From: Glycine soja
Taxonomy: Eukaryota; Streptophyta; Magnoliopsida; Fabales; Fabaceae
Assembly (NCBI RefSeq): GCF_004193775.1
Contig: NC_041019.1
Location: 20,030,259-20,094,258, forward strand
Direction of reading: 5' to 3'
Length of the DNA: 64,000 nucleotides
Notes under the pieces: model-generated
What the model saw: only the letters and a program-made list of their open reading frames with translations
Database searches by the model: none
Told to the model about the DNA's origin: nothing
Translations under genes and position numbers: made by a program
Shown: piece after piece, positions 58,570 to 64,000 of the stretch
Layout of the letters: each line of letters opens with the position of its first letter
Position numbering within the stretch: position 1 is the stretch's first letter

Positions 58570-59219
58570 GTACTGTCCAAGACCAACATAATCTATGTGG
58601 CATCCTACGTGTCACTTAGAGACACGTGTCCACCCTCCACGTCAGCCCTGAGCATGAACACCTGACCCTTAGCAGCCAGGCTCCCCGACCAACAGGTTAT
58701 CTCTAACCTACTCATATTTGAATGTATTCAAATATATTATCTATTGGCAGGTATTAAATTATCTATAATGCTACATTATCTACAAGGTACGATTATCTTC
58801 TACCTTTATCTATAATTCAAATATTTACCTCTAACATTTTCTCTAAGCTCTTGGCTATTATCTATAAGTCGGGAATTATATACAGGGCTACAATAACCCT
58901 TATAAACAAGGATCAACATCCTCGCTCAACTACTATAAATACAGGTTCCATCAAACCCATTTACACGACCTGCTCACACACTCAACACACGGCAACAAGC
59001 ATGCGCCTCTCTCTCTCTCTTTCGCTCATACGAGCACCATTATAGCATATACTTGCTTTACTCTCCTCACACATATTCTTAATTAAGCATTGGAGTCCTT
59101 TGTTTTGCAGGTTCCCCCTCCTATCAAAGGCACCTCTCCAAGCCGACGTGTGAAGTTCGGGATCTCACTTAACCACGTCCACCCTAACGTGTCATGGTTC
59201 CAGATTTTGGTAAAGAACA
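58570..59219 (+). repeat. LTR copy B of a Tat-like gypsy element, 5'-truncated
   Basis: Homologous to copy A but with a complete 3' half: TATA box CTATAAATACAG near 58930, a CT-rich leader near 59005, and an end at AAAGAACA (59219). The sequence TTTGGTGCACACCATGGGGT follows at once. It resembles the TTTGGCGCC..CCGTGGGG sequence that usually follows Tat-type 5' LTRs, so this is the 5' LTR for the gag downstream. Confidence 0.75.
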
Positions 59220-60481
59220 TTTGGTGCACACCATGGGGTCGTGGTAAAACATATCCCGTGGCCTCTCATCAATCTTCTTACATCCATCCATGGTTAACAC
59301 TCGGTCTGGCCTCATACGTGAACCCCCCTCACAGACTCCCATGCTCGTCCGACAACTATGATAGACACAGACACTCTACAGCAACTCCAAAACCACATCG
59401 CAGAGATGAGGTGACACCACTAGGAAAAGTTAACAAAGTTAAAAGCTAACCATGACTTGCTAGAGGCTGGTGTCAGATGTCCTCAAGTGGAGGAGCAGTC
59501 CGCTCACACCTTGCCTAAACGCATCCAAGGGGAATCACACCCCCAACCCATAGGCAACATTGCAGACGACCTAAGTCTCTCCCACATGCACTGTCCAATG
59601 GCGCAGACTGTCTGTTGACATCCTTTTGTCAACAACATTATGGAGGCAGACATACCCTTGGGGTGGAAACCACTCAACCTCGAGCGATATGATGGGACAA
59701 CAAATCTAGACAAGCATTTGGACACCTTCCTGACACAGGTGAACCTCTACACTAATGACGATGCGATTCTATATCATGTCTTCTCCTACCTCCCTCAAGG
59801 GAGCAACATTGACCTGGTACGGTGGACTTCCACCTAGGTCCATAGACAGCTTTAACACCCTCGTCGAACGATTCAGTGCACAGTATGCCACTAGTTGGTC
59901 TCACCCTATGACCCCGACTGCCTTGGCCAGTCTGCGACAAGCAGGCGACGAGTCCTTCATAAAGTTCATGGATAGATTTGGATGCATAGTCGTCCAGATC
60001 AGAAATCTCAACCTTGAGGTAACATTGTATTCCATGCTCCTTTCCTTATGCCTCGACAAGTTCGCAGATAGTTTGTGCAAAAAACCACCCGGTAGCATGG
60101 ATGAATTGCGGGAACAATCTAAGGGCTACATCTAGATGGAAGAAATGTACAAATTCTAGAATAAAGTCCACCAAGTTGGACAGAAGTGTGAAAACTGTGA
60201 AGCAAACGCCAAGGCCGGACAAGAGGCACAAGCCAAACAAGCGCCAGCCTCTCTCCAAAGGGATCGAGTACAAGCGTTAGACACCCCTAATGGCCAATCA
60301 CACCATGATTCTAGAGGAAGCATTCAAAATAGAGGTACCCATCTGGCTACCCCAAACGAAACCTCCAAGGCTGGGGTCAAACACAACCAAGTATTGTAGG
60401 TATCACCGTGGTATCGAACACAACATTGAAGACTGTTGGGCCCTGAAGGACAAGATCGAAGAACATATACAAGCTGGGTGA
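59220..60481 (+). pseudogene. Gag of a Tat-like Ty3/gypsy element, frameshifted and truncated
   Basis: The gag core is clear: LERYDGTTNLDKHLDTFLTQ and NLYTNDDAILYHVF in one frame (59640-59837), then SLKGATLTWYGGLPPRSIDS, FNTLVERFSAQYATS and ESFIKFMDRFGCI in another (59755-60135). That is a frameshift near 59770. A stop follows GYI at 60133-60135, and later fragments (CRYHRGIEHNIEDCW, about 60390) match the CCHC-like tail of such gags. No protease or pol follows; the element ends at about 60481. Confidence 0.85.
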
Positions 60482-61270
60482 TGCAATCCTACCCCGCAAG
60501 GGCATTGGATAGAAGACTCCAAGTAGATTGGACCAGAGATGCAAGAGAAGGCCCTAGGGTTCTCATGAACCTTAGGGTAGATTTCGGGCCCATAGGCTAA
60601 GTATGAGCCCACTTATCTTTGTACATATTAGATTAAGGTTTCATTATTTTGGGCCTTGTATTTAGGGCTCCATAATGTAGGTAGGGTACCCTAGAAATGT
60701 AGGATTTTTCAACCCTTGTATTTTAGGGCACCTAGACTAGTTTTTGTATTAGGGGTAATTTTGTAATTTCACATGCATTAAGTGAATATTTGATGTGTGT
60801 GTTGGAAAATAAATTTAATTGAATTGGGAGAAGCCCAATCCAATTAAATTTTAGAGGGGGAGGTGAGAATTTGCTTGCTACACCCAATTGCCACATCATA
60901 TAATCACACTTTGTGCATGTCCTTCATGCTTTACATGCTTCATGACACCTAAGCACACTTAGTGGAGAATCTTGGACTTGATCTTGGATTAGTGGGCTGA
61001 ACCATAACTAAAATTCACTAATCATAATTTGAAATTTTGGCTCCAAAATTTGGCTCCACAAATTCAATTTCAAATCCATCTGAAATTTGAATAGAAATTC
61101 AAATTTCCCTCCATTTTCCAATCCCATTGAAGCTGAGACAACATTCTCAAACTTGTAAAACCAAGAGATTTCATTTTTAAAACTCTTGGTTGGAAGAGAG
61201 AGAGTTATCACAAGTTGTTCATGAAGCTTTGGAGTTTTCGGCCACCCAAGACATCACCACTAAACTTCAT
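60482..61270. other. Unclassified non-coding repeat, LTR-like
   Basis: Starts TGATGCAATCC directly after the gag remnant and ends before the LINE. It has transcript-like blocks (CCCTAGGGTTCTCATGAACC, GGGCCTTGTATTTAGGGC) and no ORF. Its style is that of an LTR or a TRIM element, but no pair or target duplication was found. Confidence 0.35.
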
Positions 61271-64000
61271 ACTTGTGTGAACGAGATTGGCATTTGGGGT
61301 AGATAGATTCAATCACATTTTAGAAGGGACATCAATGCACGAAAATTGGAAATGGAAACATGGAGGCAGTGAGATGATCCTCCCTCAAGTGCATATTATT
61401 TGGAATTGGAAAATCATTTGGATTCTTTACTTGATCAAGAAGAGCAATTCTAGAAGCAAAGGGCCAAAGTATATTGGCTTCGTGATGGAGATTCCAATAC
61501 TAGCTTTTTTCATATGACAACAAATGCAAGAAAGAAAAAGAATTTGATCACTCATCTCCTTGATTATGATATTGGAGATTTAGTTCACACTTTTGAAGGC
61601 CTTTGTGACGTTACCAGTTGTTATTTCACTACACTCTTCATTGGACAAAATATTGATATGGAAGCCACCATTTCTCACGCCGAGAAGAAAATTGGTGATG
61701 ATGATAATTGCTCCTTGCTAGCTCTTTTTCTTATTGAAGAATTCAAATTTTTTATCTCCCATATGCGCAATGACAAGTCTCTCGATCCAAATGGACTTAA
61801 TCCAACATTTTACAAGAAATTCTAGGATGATCTTGGTGATGATATTTTTTCAACAGCAACAATGTGGCTTAATCAAGGCATTTTCCCTTTAAATTTAAAC
61901 AATACTGATATTGTTTTAATTCCTAAAAAAGCAATCCCTCATCTATGCTTGATTTAAGGCCTCTCTCCTTATGTAATGCCCTATATAAAATTGTCTCCAA
62001 AGTTCTTGCTAACACGCTCAATCTCCTTTTATCAAAATGGATATCCCAGGAACAAACTCCTTTAATTGAAAAGAGATCCAATCTAGATAATGTTCTGATT
62101 ACCATGGAAATTGTCCATCACATGAAATGCAAAACACAAGGAAGATTTAGAGAACTTGCCATGAAGATAAACATTAGCAAGGCGTTTGACTAGGTAGAAT
62201 GGAAATATTTGCTTGCTGTCTTACTGAAATTAGGCTTTGATCCTAAATGGTCAGATGAATGGTGATGTGCATTACAATGGTAGATTTTAACATTATGGTC
62301 AATGATGATGTTGTTGGTCCTATGACTCCTAAGAAAGGCTTAAAGCAGGGTGACCCACTATCATCCTACCTATTTATTCTATGTATGTAGGGCTTATCAT
62401 CTCTCTTGAAGAAAGCTGGAACCAAATGAGACATCTATGGTACTGAGGTGCGCAGAGGAGCCCTAATCCTCTCACACCTTTTATTTGTTAATGATTGTTT
62501 TCTCTTTTGCATGGCTATTGAGGGTAAATTCAAGTGCTCCAAACCATTTTGTCATCTTTTGAAAAAGCTTTTGGCCTTGTAGTAAACTACACCTACTCAG
62601 AAGCCTTCTACAATAGACATACCCCCCCCAATCCATTAAAACCCATATTTCCAATTTTCTAAGTGTTTCTAAATGCTTGGGAACTGGAAAATACTTTGAG
62701 CTACCATCCGTGATTGAAAAAAGAAAGAAGGTCATTTTTGATTATCTGTAGGATTTAATATGCAAGAGAATCAATCACTGATCCACCAAACATCTATCCA
62801 AAGGAGAAAGAGAGGTCCTTATCAAATCTGTTGCTCAAGCAATCCCTTCCTATTGCATGAGTACCTTCCTTTTACCCTCTTCCTTGGGAGATGATAATAA
62901 GAAAATAACTAATTCTTTCTAGTGGGATTAAAAAAAATTGCGAAAGGTATCAACTGGAACAAATTATCTATGAGGAAAGAGTATGGTGGATTAGGATTTC
63001 ATCATCGCTATGGCTTTAATTTGGCCATGCTAGGAAAGCAAGGTTGAAATTTTTTCACCAGTCAAGATGCTATAGTAACTAAATTATTTAAAGCTAAATG
63101 TTTTCCCAATGAGGATTTCTTGAAAGCTAAATTGGGTCATAACCCAAGCTTCACATGGTGAAGCATCTATTCTTCATAAGTGGTGGTTAAACAAGGGCTT
63201 AGGTGGAGAATGAAATGATTAATGCTTGGAATTAATCTTGGCTACGCTCTGGTGACAATCCTTATGCCCAAAGCACTCTAATTGAGGGCCTGAAAGATTT
63301 AAGAGTCAGTGAGCTCATTAATCCTACAACAAATTCTTGGAATCAAAGATCATAGAGGACATTTTTTATGACAGAAATGCTGAGATTATTTGTGGCATGC
63401 CTTTACACTTTACATCCAACGATGATGAGTTGATTTGGAACTCTAGTAGAAATGGAGATTACTTAGTTAAATCTGACTACTACCTCACCATGGAACATAT
63501 CATTGATAGTGCTAATTTGCATGTTTTTGGGGATTGGAATTTAGTTTGGAAACTCAACATCTCATAAGATAAAGATATTTCCTTGGAGAGTTCTTAGAGA
63601 TTGTATCCCTACTAGGACGATACTAGTTACCAAAGGTGTGCAATGCCCCATCACATATCCTCATTGCACAACTAATCCAGAATCTCCATGGCACATCTTC
63701 TTTGGTTATCCCTCACCATTCAAGTGTCGCATTCTTGTTGTTGGACCAACATCAACCTAATTATAACAAATTATGAAAGCCTCAATGATTTCATCTTCAC
63801 AATCCTTCGAACTTTAGAGGTAGCACAAATTACAAATGTTGTGGTTACTCTTTGGTGCTTGTGGCAGCATAGAAATGACAGTTTCGAACAATAAGACTAA
63901 GCCTCCTCAACTATCCCTTACTTTGTCATATACCTACATTTGTCAATGGCAAGTAGCCCACAAAAAGCTTCCTTCCTCAAATGCTCATTACGCTCTGTAT
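61271..64000 (+). pseudogene. LINE ORF2 (reverse transcriptase) remnant, continues off the right edge
   Basis: Fragments in plant LINE order: WLRDGDSNTSFFHMTTNARK (about 61470-61540), SLDPNGLNPTFYKKF (about 61780-61825), LDLRPLSLCNALYKIVSKVLAN (61945-62020), a KINISKAFD*VEW catalytic-Asp strand (62165-62200), GLKQGDPLSSYLFIL (about 62338-62380), and then the zinc-binding RT-associated domain (NGDYLVKSDYY, 63450; CWTNINLI; LWCLWQHRNDSFEQ near 63860). Stops and frame changes break it at many points. The usual FxDD box near 62490 reads FVNDC. The endonuclease domain that should precede it is absent. An old, dead copy. Confidence 0.88.

Overview
This is a plant nuclear window with the character of a soybean/Glycine-type legume genome. 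That identification is inferred from AT-rich, intron-rich genes, legume-style LTR and MULE families and an Au-type SINE; no direct marker was tested. Three host loci are recognisable, plus one broken one: a nine-exon spermidine synthase gene (24313-28560, minus), an intronless multi-pass membrane protein of unknown function (21517-22509, plus), an RSZ21/22-type SR splicing factor that lacks its first coding exon (about 15140-18500, plus), and a HAK/KUP potassium transporter pseudogene (577 to about 6490, minus). Almost everything else is transposable elements in several layers.

Left part (1-14800). The HAK/KUP pseudogene has been cut by a CACTA transposon whose end lies at 573, by a 3.3 kb repeat insertion (about 2045-5320), and probably in its N-terminus by a decayed Mutator-like element (MULE-1, about 6491-14790). 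MULE-1 carries a broken plant-mobile-domain (PMD) gene on plus and a broken transposase with a C-terminal OTU protease domain on minus. A solo LTR (12874-14510) with a 5-bp target duplication TCTTG sits inside MULE-1.

Middle (15000-28900). This holds the RSZ gene, the membrane-protein gene and spermidine synthase. Spermidine synthase introns host a tandem SINE dimer with an 18-bp target duplication and a hAT-like MITE. A Tourist-like MITE lies at 20370-20706.

The outstanding object is a 12.5 kb Mutator-like element (MULE-2, 28949-41472). It has nearly identical terminal inverted repeats of about 1.15-1.18 kb and a 10-bp target duplication with one mismatch. Inside are two complete, uninterrupted, convergent multi-exon genes: a 670-residue PMD protein (plus) and an 838-residue MuDR-type transposase (minus). 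They are separated by about 0.8 kb of degenerate telomere-like CCCTAA repeats. MULE-1 shows the same layout (PMD gene, CCCTAA-rich spacer, convergent transposase) although its transposase is of a different type. The window therefore holds two independent examples of a PMD-plus-transposase cassette.

Right part (41473-64000). A Ty3/gypsy element with paired 351-bp LTRs (43847-48964) has three stops and two frame breaks. It is followed by a LINE ORF1 remnant, a deleted Ty1/copia element on minus whose 5' LTR is the same family as the solo LTR, a Tat-like gypsy region with an antisense ORF, two diverged LTR copies and a gag, an unclassified repeat, and a decayed LINE ORF2 that runs off the window end.

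Exon coordinates for spermidine synthase and the two MULE-2 genes were assigned by hand from GT/AG sites and reading-frame continuity. No alignment, database or expression evidence was available.
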